From contig NZ_FOYH01000001.1 of NCBI RefSeq assembly GCF_900116015.1, positions 553,444 to 617,443 of the forward strand: a DNA stretch of 64,000 bases, in the 5' to 3' direction. A program made the position numbers and the translations under genes. Under the pieces are notes generated by a model. It was not told the origin of the DNA and did not search any database. It saw nothing but the letters and a program-made list of their open reading frames with translations. Source of the DNA: Enterobacter sp. kpr-6. GTDB taxonomy: Bacteria > Pseudomonadota > Gammaproteobacteria > Enterobacterales > Enterobacteriaceae. This document shows, one piece after another, positions 9,387 through 19,127 of the stretch. How positions within the stretch are numbered: position 1 is the first letter of the stretch; every line of letters begins with the position of its first letter.

Positions 9387-12300
9387 TCAGAACTGGTATT
9401 TGATACCCACCATGCCTTCGTAACTTTCAAGATCGTTTTCGCCATACTGCACACCTGCATGGCCCCAGGCTTGCCAGCCTTTAGCAAATTCGCCCTGAAG
9501 ACCTACTTTCACTTCAACGCGATCGCCAGGAAGATCGCTATGGACTGAGTCGCTGTCAAAGGACATTTGGGTATCCAGATCGTCATGCCACCAGTTCACT
9601 TCGACAAACGGTTGTATGCCGTTTACTGTTTGGGTGTCACGGGTATAAGCCCGCAAGCCAAGACGGGAAATAAACCCGTCGGCATCGCCCTGAGTTACGC
9701 GCGTGCCGTCGCTTTCGTGCACATCATCCTGGCTGTACCAGTTCCAGGCAAACTGTGCCTGGGGTTCAAGCAGCCATTGGCGGTTGTTATTCTCATTGAC
9801 GATAAAGGCCCATCCCGCTTCGACTGACGCCGTCAGGTTGTGGCTGTCATAGCTTTCATTTGCCATGCCATTACCCTGAACGCTGTTGTCATACCAGCCA
9901 TACATCAGCCAGGTATCAACATAGGGGCCACTCGGGTAAGCATTTTTTTCTGCTTCATTCTGAAACCAGGTTCCGTAAATGCCCACGCTGTAGCCTTCAA
10001 CTGATCCTTCTGCTTTTCGACGGGTGCCGTTATTGGTGTATTTCACGTCATTGCTGGCAATGTCAGTGTCGCTTTTACCCCAGCCCCCCATAATCCCCAA
10101 ATGGTAGCGTCCCTGGTTGTCAGTATCTGACCAACTGGCGATATCTCCACCCAACTGAACAATAGTGGTATCTACCTCTCTGTCCATGGTGCCGTTTGCT
10201 TCATTACTTTTCGCATGGCGACTCACAATGCGTCCCCATGCTGAGCCGGTATGGGCGTCGCCCGCAGTGCGGTTAGCGTCTGTATATTGCACCTCGCCAA
10301 GCCTGTCATGCAGAGTATGGAGAAACATGTTGGTTGCAGCATAGCGGTTGCTTAAATAGGCCCCTGTTTCCGGAGAATATGACCAGTCAGACTTGTCGGC
10401 GTTGCCGCCACCGTTCGAATCAGGAATACCGGATGAGTTATCGTTCGGATCAGGGATACCGGATGAATTGCCGCTCGTGTCAGGAACACCGGATGAGCCG
10501 TCGTCGGGAGCGGGAGGAGGATTATTGTCATCAGGATTGGGAATCGGTTTATTATCATCCGGGTTCACAGGTGCTTTTACGCCACGTAAATACCAGTTTC
10601 CGTCCTGTTCATCAGTTACGCTGCCCTGATGTAGGTCATACTCGTAGGCACCGATACCCACGCGGCCATCAAGGACAAACGCGTCTTCTGCGGATTTGCC
10701 TTTCCCTCCCAATACGTGCACCAGTTCAATGCCGTTGTCTACTGTTACAGCACCACTACCACCCGCATTATTCACCTTGATCAACGTAGCTTTAGAACCG
10801 AGTGCGACTGTATCAACAACCAACATATCGCTTTGGGAATTTGCGCCTCCTTCATTCAGTACGGTATCCAGTGTCAGTGTGCCGCCATTAGAAATGTACA
10901 CTCCATCACCAGACGTACCGGCCACATTACTGCCGCTAATAACTAAAATATCACCCGCTTTGCCGCCTGCAGTCAGGTCGATCATACCTGCGTTGTCGAA
11001 CGAGCCAAGTTCCAGCATTTGCGCCTGGACAACGCCATCGTTAGCAATACTGTGCACGCTGCTGTCCAGCGTGTACTGGTCCGTCAGATCTTGTTTCGTA
11101 TCGTTGGCGACTGCCACCAGCGCAACCGTGCCAGTATTAACAAATTTGCTGTCTGCGCCGCCAAAAGTAGAAACAGAAACTGCTTTAGCATCACGCGTGC
11201 CATCATTGTCACTGTCGGTAAAATTGCGCAGGTTCAGGTTCTTAGCGTTAGTAAAGGTCAGTGAGGTATCTGTCTTGGTCTGCACAAATCCGGTAATGGA
11301 ACCCGTATTATTGATTTGGGACGGGGAGGAGGCATCAAGATAAATTGCGCGGTCATTAATTGCGTCAATGGTACCCGCGTTAGTTAAGGTAATGTTATCC
11401 GCTCTGAGGAAAACGCCCGCCGTGGGCGCTGATGTGTCATCGGTACCGCCTGAAACCGTGGATTTAGCATCAATGGTGACATCCACGTTTTTGGCCTGCT
11501 TCGATGAGGCATTATTCACCACTATGCCGTTAGCGCTGCCCGCGACCGACACGTTGCTGTTGCTAAGCGTTATCTCGACATCGCCGCCCTGAGATTGCGC
11601 CTCTATGCCATTATTTCCTGTCTCTTTACCCAACGTCTGAATATCGCCGCTGGCATTGATAGTCGTTTTACCGGTTTCTGTCTGGGTAAAAATAGCCGAT
11701 GACTGCGTTTTCCCGCGTGTTTTGATATCGCCCCGGTTGGTAATGAAGGCTTCCCCTGCTCCGGAACGCATGACAGTAATTCCGTGATTCAGGTCGCTTG
11801 TTTCGCGTCCAATCTCAAGGGCGGCATCGTTCGTCACCGTTGCGGTACCTGTTCCGTTTGTCACGGAAATGCCACTGGCTTTACTGCCGGCCACATCAAC
11901 AGTGCCACTGAGGTTGTTTACCGTAATATCACCGCTCGCTGCGCTTGCCTGAATAGCGTTCGCGCCCATACCCGTAGTGATCAACGTCCCTGCGTTATCA
12001 ATAGTTACATCGCCCGACCCCAGATTCTCACCGTACAGCGCATAAGCTGACTCGCCATGCGTGGTGACCGTCCCCTGTTTGACATCGATTTTTGTATCGG
12101 CACCCAGGTTCGCTTTTGTATAAATCCCGTGGGATGTTTGCCCGTTGGTTTCAATCAGATCAGCATCGTGTTTACCGAACATGATGGATGCTGTTTTTCC
12201 GGTGGTATCGGCGTTGCTCAACGTAAGTGCATCATAGATGCCCACGTCAGCATAAATTCCAAAGTTATCCAGACCGTCTGCGGCGGTACCCGTTGTCACT

Positions 12301-13631
12301 TTGCCGGATGCGTTAACGATAGCGTTGCCGCTTCCGCTACGGGCGATAATACCCCGGGAATGTTGCTTACCGTCGGTTGAAATAGTACCGGCAGAGGTGA
12401 TAGTCGCGTTCCCCTGGTTTGCTTCGGCACGTATACCATCCCGATAATTGTTTTCTTGCAGAACAGAAGAGGTGTTTTTTAATTGAATATTTCCTGCCAG
12501 AAAGTTGACCGTCGCGTCTCCAGTAGAATTTTTGCTGGCGTTTGTCGCTGAAGCGTAGAGTCCGGCGAGATCTTTCTCCCCGCTCATTTTAATACTGCTG
12601 TCTTTACTGTTGAATTCAATTGAAGCATTGCCATTTTCATGTGCAATCGCGTTAATGCCCGCAATAGATTGTTCCGGAGATGTGCCGCTTCCTTCGATGT
12701 CAATGGTCAGGGTTGCTTCCGGTGCTACTTTGACAATGGCATTGCCACCCATGGTGCCGGCAAATATACCGTTCGCATTACCGGTAGCATTAATATTAAG
12801 CACACCTTTAGCGATATCAATTTGCGCGTTATCAGTGGTGGCTGACCCTTTATTATGGGCATGTATGCCATCGACAGCGGCTGAAAATTGAGTATCCGGT
12901 GAGGTGCCGGAATCACCCTTAGTAGTAATCGTAGTAATCGTAGTAATCGGCGGGTTATTATTATCTTGACCTATTGAGTCAAAACGAATTTGGGCGGTGC
13001 CGCCTTCCGTTACCTGGGCATAAAGCCCATTCCCGTTAGTCGTTTCAATCTTCCCATAACCACTAAAATTAATCGTCGCATTTCCCTTTTGGGCTGTTGC
13101 TTCAATACCATCGCGTTCTTTGCTCGCGGACTCTACCGTATTCGTAATCGAAATATTGGCACCTTCCTGAACCGTAATTGTCGCATTTCCTTCGGTTGCA
13201 GACCATGCAATCATGGCAGTGTTGGAGGCAGGATCTGATAAGTTAATGTTAAGGAAAGTACCCCCGATAACGTTAATCGCTGCATCACCTTTAAAACCGT
13301 CGAGTATCATGGCATACCCAAAATCTTGAGAGTCGTTCGCTTGCTCAAAACCATTCAGTGACATGGTATATTTGCCGTCTAACGCCGGGGACGTATATCG
13401 ACAGACAACGTTACCATCCCCCATATTATTATTCACATTGACAACCGTTGACCCGTCTTCTTCATTGCTACAACTGTCTGCCGCCGCCCAGACCTCGCCA
13501 GTCATAAGCGATAGCGCGACAATAATTGCGGCAGCACCTTTTTTTACGCAAATGGCTTTTGACGCCAGTTCAGATGCAACAATATACTTCTGTCGCGCTT
13601 CACTCCATACAATACTGTATGTTTTATTCAT
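9387..13631 (-). CDS. Large autotransporter (type Va), adhesin-like
   Basis: A 1414-residue secreted/surface protein. It begins with an extended signal peptide (ESPR, MNKTYSIVWSEARQKYIVAS) and a hydrophobic core to about residue 50 (GEVWAA). The passenger, roughly residues 50-1070, is rich in Gly, Asn, Thr and Ala, with recurring G-N-A-T-I and G-I-x-A turns that suggest a right-handed beta-helix. A Pro/Asp/Asn linker follows (10355-10560). The last 270 residues form an autotransporter barrel with terminal Phe (KYQF). No catalytic triad or RGD was seen, so adhesion or biofilm function is inference. GAGGG precedes the ATG. It lies between yccA and serT, where E. coli has no gene. Confidence 0.9.
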   Translation of the reverse strand: MNKTYSIVWSEARQKYIVASELASKAICVKKGAAAIIVALSLMTGEVWAAADSCSNEEDGSTVVNVNNNMGDGNVVCRYTSPALDGKYTMSLNGFEQANDSQDFGYAMILDGFKGDAAINVIGGTFLNINLSDPASNTAMIAWSATEGNATITVQEGANISITNTVESASKERDGIEATAQKGNATINFSGYGKIETTNGNGLYAQVTEGGTAQIRFDSIGQDNNNPPITTITTITTKGDSGTSPDTQFSAAVDGIHAHNKGSATTDNAQIDIAKGVLNINATGNANGIFAGTMGGNAIVKVAPEATLTIDIEGSGTSPEQSIAGINAIAHENGNASIEFNSKDSSIKMSGEKDLAGLYASATNASKNSTGDATVNFLAGNIQLKNTSSVLQENNYRDGIRAEANQGNATITSAGTISTDGKQHSRGIIARSGSGNAIVNASGKVTTGTAADGLDNFGIYADVGIYDALTLSNADTTGKTASIMFGKHDADLIETNGQTSHGIYTKANLGADTKIDVKQGTVTTHGESAYALYGENLGSGDVTIDNAGTLITTGMGANAIQASAASGDITVNNLSGTVDVAGSKASGISVTNGTGTATVTNDAALEIGRETSDLNHGITVMRSGAGEAFITNRGDIKTRGKTQSSAIFTQTETGKTTINASGDIQTLGKETGNNGIEAQSQGGDVEITLSNSNVSVAGSANGIVVNNASSKQAKNVDVTIDAKSTVSGGTDDTSAPTAGVFLRADNITLTNAGTIDAINDRAIYLDASSPSQINNTGSITGFVQTKTDTSLTFTNAKNLNLRNFTDSDNDGTRDAKAVSVSTFGGADSKFVNTGTVALVAVANDTKQDLTDQYTLDSSVHSIANDGVVQAQMLELGSFDNAGMIDLTAGGKAGDILVISGSNVAGTSGDGVYISNGGTLTLDTVLNEGGANSQSDMLVVDTVALGSKATLIKVNNAGGSGAVTVDNGIELVHVLGGKGKSAEDAFVLDGRVGIGAYEYDLHQGSVTDEQDGNWYLRGVKAPVNPDDNKPIPNPDDNNPPPAPDDGSSGVPDTSGNSSGIPDPNDNSSGIPDSNGGGNADKSDWSYSPETGAYLSNRYAATNMFLHTLHDRLGEVQYTDANRTAGDAHTGSAWGRIVSRHAKSNEANGTMDREVDTTIVQLGGDIASWSDTDNQGRYHLGIMGGWGKSDTDIASNDVKYTNNGTRRKAEGSVEGYSVGIYGTWFQNEAEKNAYPSGPYVDTWLMYGWYDNSVQGNGMANESYDSHNLTASVEAGWAFIVNENNNRQWLLEPQAQFAWNWYSQDDVHESDGTRVTQGDADGFISRLGLRAYTRDTQTVNGIQPFVEVNWWHDDLDTQMSFDSDSVHSDLPGDRVEVKVGLQGEFAKGWQAWGHAGVQYGENDLESYEGMVGIKYQF
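10421..10510. repeat. Three 30-bp tandem repeats in the autotransporter linker
   Basis: Units start at 10421, 10451 and 10481, each beginning CAGGRAYACCGGATGA. They encode a ten-residue repeat of the G-I-P-D-x-N-D-N-S-S type between the passenger and the barrel. Units of 30 bp keep the frame, so copy-number change would alter linker length without stopping translation. Confidence 0.8.
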
Positions 13632-14140
13632 TCCACTGTTCCCTCAGAAAAAAGAATTACCTGTTCATGGCGCAATGATTAATACATTATTCATAACATT
13701 TTCATAAAAACGCTTTAGCTTTAATAGAAAGAGATAATGATATTAATAAAATACCATCGTGTTGCTTAGCGTCAGACTGCACTGCCATTACGCACCTAAA
13801 ATAGCGGGAGGCATTTTATCAACTTGGTTACACCTGTTCAATGGATATAATATTCATACGGAATGTCTATTACTATATGTAAATATATATATTATATTTA
13901 TTTATGGTTTATTCATAATTAGGGCAAAGGCAATATATTGTTTTTAGAAAGATATAATTATAAAACTATTGGCTCTGTTTATATTCCACGCAACAAAAAA
14001 GGAGATTATTGCCACCAATGTGAATCGGAGAAAAACCAGACCAGTCTCTTATAATTGGTTGAAAAACATTGCATTGTCAGGGCCCGACCGCTAATAGTGA
14101 TAAGTGCATCGTCATCATGTTTAGCAATAAGGCGAAGGAA
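13632..14140. promoter_or_regulatory. AT-rich 0.5-kb divergent intergenic region
   Basis: This gap separates the leftward autotransporter from the rightward oppA-like gene. It is strikingly AT-rich, especially 13840-13970, with long runs of alternating A and T. No convincing gene was found: the short frames here lack ribosome binding sites. A TATAAT at 14050-14055 could be the -10 element for the oppA-like gene, but no good -35 stands in front of it. Such AT content is typical of H-NS-silenced acquired DNA; that is inference. Confidence 0.45.
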
Positions 14141-15769
14141 ATGAAACTGCAAAAACAATCAGGATTGAGGCTTATATTATTGGCCACGGGGATGGTAGGT
14201 TTGAGCACAACGACTATCGCCGCCCAGGTGCCACCCGGCACGGAACTGGCAGCCACGCAGGAACTGGTGCGCAACAATGGCAGCGAGCCTGCATCGCTGG
14301 ATCCGCATAAAGTAGAAAGCGACGTTGAATTCAATATTATCAGCGATTTATTCGACGGGCTGGTGGCCGTGAAGGCAGATGGCACCATTGAGCCGCGACT
14401 GGCGGAGAAGTGGGAAAATAAAGACAACACCGTCTGGACCTTTCATTTGCGCCCCGGCATCACCTGGTCTGACGGTACGGCAATTACGGCACAGGACATC
14501 GTATGGAGCTGGCAGCGCTTAGTGGATCCTAAAACCGCGTCGCCCTACGCCAGCTATCCGGGAAATATGCATATCGTTAATGCGGCGGATATCGCCGCAG
14601 GCAAACAGCCAGCGACAAATCTGGGCGTAAAAGCGCTGAACGATACGACGCTTGAAGTCACGCTCACCCAGCCAACGGCCGCATTTTTACCCATGCTGGC
14701 CCATCCTTCGCTGGTGGCGGTCGATAAAGTCCTGATCGGGCGTTTTGGCGATAAGTGGACGAAGCCGGAACACTTTGTTGGCAGCGGGGCCTATAAGATT
14801 TCCCAATGGATAGTGAACGAAAAAATTGTCGCCGTGCGCAACGCGCGTTACTGGGACAATAAAAACAGTGTCATCAATACCGTCACGTATTTACCGATTA
14901 GCGCTGAAACCGCCGACGTGAACCGCTATAAAGCCGGTGAAATTGATATCACCTACACCGTGCCGGTCAATCAGTTTGCGCAGTTACAGAAGACCCTCGG
15001 CAAGGAAGTCGATATTTCGCCGCAGCTTGCCACCTATTACTACCAGTTCAATACCACAAAGCCGCCGTTTAACGATCCCCGGGTGCGACGTGCGCTCAAT
15101 ATGGGGCTGGATAAAGATATCATCGCCCAGAAAGTGATGGGGCAGGGCCAGCGCCCGGCATGGGTGACCAGTCAGCCTGAAATTGGCGGCGTCACGATTC
15201 ACAACCCTGATTACGCCAGTTGGCCGCGCGAGAAACGTCTTGAAGAGGCGCGCAAACTGCTCAAGGATGCGGGCTTCAGTGAAACCCATCCGCTCAGTTT
15301 TAATTTGCTCTATAACACCATGGAAACCCATCAGCGGATTGCCATTGCCGCCAGTTCCATGTGGAAGAAAAATCTCGGCGTGGAGGCGAAGCTGCAAAAC
15401 CAGGAGTGGAAAACCATGCTCGATACCATGCATACCGGCAATTTTGACGCCGTGCGCTATGCGTGGATCGCGGATTACGACGATGCGGCGACGTTTTTGA
15501 ATAATTTCCGCACGGGTGATAGCGAGAACACCACGAAGTACAGCAATCCGGCCTATGATGAAGCGTTGCATCAGGCCGCGAAAGCCGGAAGCGTGGAAGA
15601 ACGCGGCAAATACTATCAGCAGGCTGAAGATTTACTGGCCCAGGACGTGCCCGCGCTGCCGGTTTATCACTATGTGAGAACACATCTGGTGAAACCCTGG
15701 GTCGGAGGATTCGCGCCGGACAGCCTCGGTTACTACTTTACGAAAGATCTCTATATCCTGAAACACTGA
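14141..15769 (+). CDS. OppA-like periplasmic oligopeptide-binding protein
   Basis: A 542-residue solute-binding protein of SBP family 5. A signal peptide covers about residues 1-27 (MKLQKQSGLRLILLATGMVG onward, cleavage near TIAA). The mature part follows E. coli OppA closely, e.g. LVRNNGSEPASLDPHKVE, VWTFHLRPG, YLPISAE and LVKPWVGG, at roughly half identity by eye. No permease or ATPase gene is near, so it probably feeds the Opp membrane complex encoded elsewhere, or acts like MppA. Upstream in-frame starts (14069, 14117) exist. ATG 14141 is chosen because it begins the signal peptide just after an AAGG-containing stretch. Confidence 0.85.
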   Translation: MKLQKQSGLRLILLATGMVGLSTTTIAAQVPPGTELAATQELVRNNGSEPASLDPHKVESDVEFNIISDLFDGLVAVKADGTIEPRLAEKWENKDNTVWTFHLRPGITWSDGTAITAQDIVWSWQRLVDPKTASPYASYPGNMHIVNAADIAAGKQPATNLGVKALNDTTLEVTLTQPTAAFLPMLAHPSLVAVDKVLIGRFGDKWTKPEHFVGSGAYKISQWIVNEKIVAVRNARYWDNKNSVINTVTYLPISAETADVNRYKAGEIDITYTVPVNQFAQLQKTLGKEVDISPQLATYYYQFNTTKPPFNDPRVRRALNMGLDKDIIAQKVMGQGQRPAWVTSQPEIGGVTIHNPDYASWPREKRLEEARKLLKDAGFSETHPLSFNLLYNTMETHQRIAIAASSMWKKNLGVEAKLQNQEWKTMLDTMHTGNFDAVRYAWIADYDDAATFLNNFRTGDSENTTKYSNPAYDEALHQAAKAGSVEERGKYYQQAEDLLAQDVPALPVYHYVRTHLVKPWVGGFAPDSLGYYFTKDLYILKH

Positions 15770-15859
15770 GATTAATGCTGAATAAATGGTCAGTATGCAG
15801 TTATTTCAGTCGATTAATCACATTTTGCCTGTTTTTCAGGCAAACAAACACATGAGGGG

Positions 15860-15888
15860 TTTACACGCCGTCACGGGATGTTTATAGT
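15860..15888 (+). promoter_or_regulatory. serT promoter
   Basis: TTTACA (15860-15865) and TATAGT (15883-15888) are 17 bp apart and followed by a GC-rich discriminator (GCGCC). This is the typical layout of stringently controlled stable-RNA promoters. The tRNA begins ten bases downstream. Confidence 0.8.
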
Positions 15889-15898
15889 GCGCCTCATT

Positions 15899-15986
15899 GG
15901 AAGTGTGGCCGAGCGGTTGAAGGCACCGGTCTTGAAAACCGGCGACCCGAAAGGGTTCCAGAGTTCGAATCTCTGCGCTTCCGCCA
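15899..15986 (+). tRNA. serT: tRNA-Ser (anticodon UGA)
   Basis: An 88-nt class II tRNA with encoded CCA. The acceptor GGAAGTG pairs with the 3' CGCTTCC. The anticodon loop CTTGAAA gives UGA, reading UCA/UCG. The long variable arm and T-loop GTTCGAATC are present. In E. coli serT directly follows yccA; here it marks the right edge of the autotransporter/oppA-like block and the left edge of the metal-importer block, making it a hot spot for insertion. Confidence 0.98.
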
Positions 15987-15994
15987 AATACAAA

Positions 15995-16026
15995 ACCCCA
16001 GATAAGCGATTATCTGGGGTTTTTTG
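15995..16026. terminator. Bidirectional terminator between serT and the MFS gene
   Basis: An 11-bp perfect stem, ACCCCAGATAA with TTATCTGGGGT, closes on a GCGA loop. TTTTTT follows on the plus strand and TTTTG on the minus strand, so it can end both serT and the leftward MFS transcript. Confidence 0.9.
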
Positions 16027-16095
16027 TTTTGTGCCTTTCTTCATTTGCTCTCTGTTTTCATCCTCTCACTTACGTTTCTACATGCCTGCTGCGGA

Positions 16096-17316
16096 TTAGC
16101 GCATGGGCCGGCAGATAAAATACAACGCAACAGCGCTACAAAACGGAAAGAAAGCTAATTGTAACCACGGGATGACTGCGGCAGGTGAGGGGATTAACGC
16201 CTGGTCGAGCTGGCTGCCCAGCATGAAATTTCCTGCCAGTACTGCGCAGCCACCGGCGGTAGACAGCGCGCCATAGTGCGCACCAAGCGTATTGTGATCG
16301 GCAAACTGTGGGATGAGATCTTTCGCGGCAGGCACCAGTAACATCTGTCCCGTCGTCAACAGCGCCACAAAACATGCCGCAGGCAGTAAACGCTGCCAGG
16401 AATCCGGCGGTTCTGACCCGGCAAACAGCGCGACGCAGAGAAAAGCGGCGGAAAGAAACAGGAATCCTGTCGGCAGGATCCGCGCAGCACCGATCCGCCG
16501 TGCGAACCGGGCCAGAGGAAGCTGGAACAGAATGATGAGCACTGACGCCAGCATAAACAGCGGGCCGAGATCTTTCTCACTGCCGCCGGACCGGGCGATT
16601 TCCACCGGTAATGCCAGATAAAGCTGGTTGTAGCTCAGCAGCCATGAACTGTAAGCAATAATAAAAGCCACAAAGCGTGGCTGACGGAAGGTTGTCCACC
16701 ACGGGATAATCTTCAGCGCCTGCTTGTGCGATGTATGGCGCGGCAGGCACAGATGCAGCACGCCGAGCGCGATTAAGAATACCGCCGCCCCTGCCAGCGC
16801 GATCTGTCGAAATCCAAATCCTGCCAGCAATGCGCCCGCCACCGGGCCGAGCACTGCCCCAAGCTCCCCGCATACCGCAAACAGCGCAAACCATTCGGCG
16901 CGGCTGCGCTTTCCCCGCGCCTCGCTGTCGGTACCGGCTTTGGCCAGCAGCGCTTCAATGGACGGCGAAAACAGCGCGCCCCCGATGCCGGTCAGACAGG
17001 CTCCGAGGACGATCGGGCTTAAACTGTCGCCCAGGGCCAGTAACAGATAGCCCGCCACCCGGATCACGCAGCCGCACAGAATGACGCTACGCGCGCCATA
17101 TCGGTCGGAGAGCGCGCCGCCGACAATAAACATTCCCTGCTGCGAAAAAGTGCGAAGCCCCAGGATCAGGCCGATAGCGCCACCTGAAAGCAGCAGATCA
17201 TCGCGAAGGAAGATCGCGAGAAAGGGAACAACAGCGTAAAAACCGATGTTGAAAACAAACTGGCTGCCCAGTAACACGGGCGGCCAAAGGTGCGTCGCGG
17301 GACGGAAAAAAGGCAT
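16096..17316 (-). CDS. Major facilitator superfamily transporter, 12 helices
   Basis: A 406-residue MFS protein of the drug/metabolite type (DHA1-like), with a motif A stretch GGALSDRYGARSVI near residues 65-78 and about 12 hydrophobic segments. It is the last gene of a leftward unit: the ATPase gene upstream ends nine bases before its start. Position in a Fur-boxed metal-chelate operon suggests export or inner-membrane passage of a siderophore-like molecule. The sequence alone does not show the substrate. Confidence 0.82.
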   Translation of the reverse strand: MPFFRPATHLWPPVLLGSQFVFNIGFYAVVPFLAIFLRDDLLLSGGAIGLILGLRTFSQQGMFIVGGALSDRYGARSVILCGCVIRVAGYLLLALGDSLSPIVLGACLTGIGGALFSPSIEALLAKAGTDSEARGKRSRAEWFALFAVCGELGAVLGPVAGALLAGFGFRQIALAGAAVFLIALGVLHLCLPRHTSHKQALKIIPWWTTFRQPRFVAFIIAYSSWLLSYNQLYLALPVEIARSGGSEKDLGPLFMLASVLIILFQLPLARFARRIGAARILPTGFLFLSAAFLCVALFAGSEPPDSWQRLLPAACFVALLTTGQMLLVPAAKDLIPQFADHNTLGAHYGALSTAGGCAVLAGNFMLGSQLDQALIPSPAAVIPWLQLAFFPFCSAVALYFICRPMR

Positions 17317-17325
17317 GCTGATGGC

Positions 17326-18093
17326 TTATTGCAGAAGGTAGTGGATATGTTTTTTACCGTGATACGCCGAAATCTCAATTCTGGTTTTCACCCGGAACAC
17401 ATCCCAGAGCAGCGCCTCCGTTAAAATCTCCTCCGGCGTACCCATCGCAATCACCTGACCTTGCTGCATCACCATCAGCGCATCGCAAAACATGGCGGCA
17501 TGATTAAGATCATGAATGGCAACAATGCTGGTGACCGGCAGTTCACTGATGAGCTGCATCAACTGCATCTGGTGATGAATATCCAGATGGTTGGTCGGCT
17601 CATCCAGCAGGATCTCGGTCGGCGTCTGGGCCAGCGCTCTGGCAATGTGCACGCGCTGGCGCTCGCCACCGGATAAACTCAGCCAGCCCTGAGCGCTTTT
17701 TTCCAGCATATCGACCCGCGCAAGCGCCGCGTTGACGGTTTCATCATCGTGGGTGCTCCAGCCGGAAAAGGCGGTATGGTGCGGAATACGCCCCAGTTTG
17801 ACCACATCACGAACCCGCATGTTGGCCTCCGTTGCGCCATGCTGTTCCACAAAGGCAATGCGGCGGGCAAGCTGCTTCTTCGGCATCCGCGCAATGTTAT
17901 TGCCATCAAGGGTTACCGTCCCGGCGTGCGGGCGACGTAACCCGGCGAGAATACGCAACAGCGACGATTTACCGGAACCGTTGGGGCCGAGCAGCCCGAC
18001 CGTTTGCCCCGGCGAAACGGTGAGGGAGACGTTATTGACGATGATCTTTTTACCTACCTTCCAGGTAATATTTTCAGCGGTGATACTCATCAC
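17326..18093 (-). CDS. FecCD-type importer ATPase (first set)
   Basis: A 255-residue ABC ATPase of the FepC/FecE/BtuD type. Walker A GPNGSGKS lies near residues 36-43, the signature LSGGERQR near 138, and Walker B ILLDEPTNHLD just after. It powers import through the permease encoded immediately upstream, and its start overlaps the permease stop in an ATGA. Two adjacent ATGs are available as starts. The family transports ferric siderophores, heme or cobalamin; substrate unknown here. Confidence 0.88.
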   Translation of the reverse strand: MMSITAENITWKVGKKIIVNNVSLTVSPGQTVGLLGPNGSGKSSLLRILAGLRRPHAGTVTLDGNNIARMPKKQLARRIAFVEQHGATEANMRVRDVVKLGRIPHHTAFSGWSTHDDETVNAALARVDMLEKSAQGWLSLSGGERQRVHIARALAQTPTEILLDEPTNHLDIHHQMQLMQLISELPVTSIVAIHDLNHAAMFCDALMVMQQGQVIAMGTPEEILTEALLWDVFRVKTRIEISAYHGKKHIHYLLQ

Positions 18094-19127
18094 TTATTCC
18101 TTGAACGATAGATAATGACGGCAAAGAAGGGCACGCCAACCAGCGCTGTCACCACACCAACCGGCAGGCTTTGCGGGGCGATAAGCATTCTCGACGCAAT
18201 ATCTGCCAGCACCATCAGAATGGCCCCGGCGAGCGCGCTGGCAATAAGCAGGGTACGGTGAAGCGGGCCGAAGAAGAAGCGCATCATATGCGGCACTACC
18301 AGGCCCACAAAACCAATGGAGCCCGCCATGCTGACAATCGTGGCCGTCATCAGCGCGGTGGCGGTAAACAGGATCAGGCGAACCCACGGCACATTAATGC
18401 CTAACGAGGCCGCTGCGTCATCGCCAAAGGTAAAGGCATCCAGCGCACGTGAGTAATAGAGACAAACAGCCAGGCCGATCAGGATGACGACCAGCGCCAG
18501 CTGAAACTCAGGCCAGCGTACGCCGCTAAAGCTACCCAGTAACCAGAACATGACATCGCGGGCCTGCTGCGCACTGGCTGACGTGCTGATGGTATACGCG
18601 GTGATCGCGTTGAAGAGTTGCGATGCGGCAACGCCCGCCAGTATGGTGCGCTCATTGCCACCCCGTGCGCCGTTGGTCAAAAAGGCTACAAAGGCGAAGG
18701 CGGCGAAGGCACCGGCAAACGCCCCTGCGGAAAGGGAGACTGCGCCGGTGCCAATCCCCAGCACCACGACCGAGACGGCACCCGTAGAGGCTCCCGCCGA
18801 GACGCCCAGCACGTAAGGTTCTGCCAGGGCGTTCTTCAGCAAACTTTGCAGTACGGCTCCGCAGATTGCCAGTCCCGCGCCACAGCAGGCAGCAACCAGC
18901 GCCCGGCTCAGGCGAAAGTCCCAGATAACGCTTTCATAAATGCGGCTGAGCGGCACCTCAGTGAGCCCGGCTTTATTGGTGAGCGCATCTACCACGCTGC
19001 GTAACGGAATGGAGAGTTCGCCTACGCTAACGCCAGTGGCGATGACCAGCAGCAACAGGATGAGGGCAAAAAGCGCCGACAGAGTCAGTAGCAGGCCCTG
19101 TGGGGCCTGTTTAACTGCCTGCATCAT
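18090..19127 (-). CDS. FecCD-type importer permease (first set)
   Basis: A 345-residue FecCD/BtuC-family inner-membrane permease with about ten hydrophobic segments. Family features include the LLKNALAEPYVLGVSAGAS segment and IGFVGLVVPHMMR, the loop that contacts the ATPase, near residue 265. It overlaps the ATPase gene by four bases and the binding-protein gene by one. Three tightly coupled genes therefore make one importer. Confidence 0.9.
   Translation of the reverse strand: MMQAVKQAPQGLLLTLSALFALILLLLVIATGVSVGELSIPLRSVVDALTNKAGLTEVPLSRIYESVIWDFRLSRALVAACCGAGLAICGAVLQSLLKNALAEPYVLGVSAGASTGAVSVVVLGIGTGAVSLSAGAFAGAFAAFAFVAFLTNGARGGNERTILAGVAASQLFNAITAYTISTSASAQQARDVMFWLLGSFSGVRWPEFQLALVVILIGLAVCLYYSRALDAFTFGDDAAASLGINVPWVRLILFTATALMTATIVSMAGSIGFVGLVVPHMMRFFFGPLHRTLLIASALAGAILMVLADIASRMLIAPQSLPVGVVTALVGVPFFAVIIYRSRNK

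Noticed and set aside
10696..11343. Long plus-strand frame opposite the autotransporter
   Set aside because: Low-complexity Ser/Thr/Pro/Leu translation mirroring the Gly/Asn/Thr passenger repeats; no start signal.
15824..15844. TTTGCCTG/CAGGCAAA hairpin after the oppA-like gene
   Set aside because: A fair stem, but no T run follows on the plus strand, and the serT promoter begins just downstream. Terminator call not supported.
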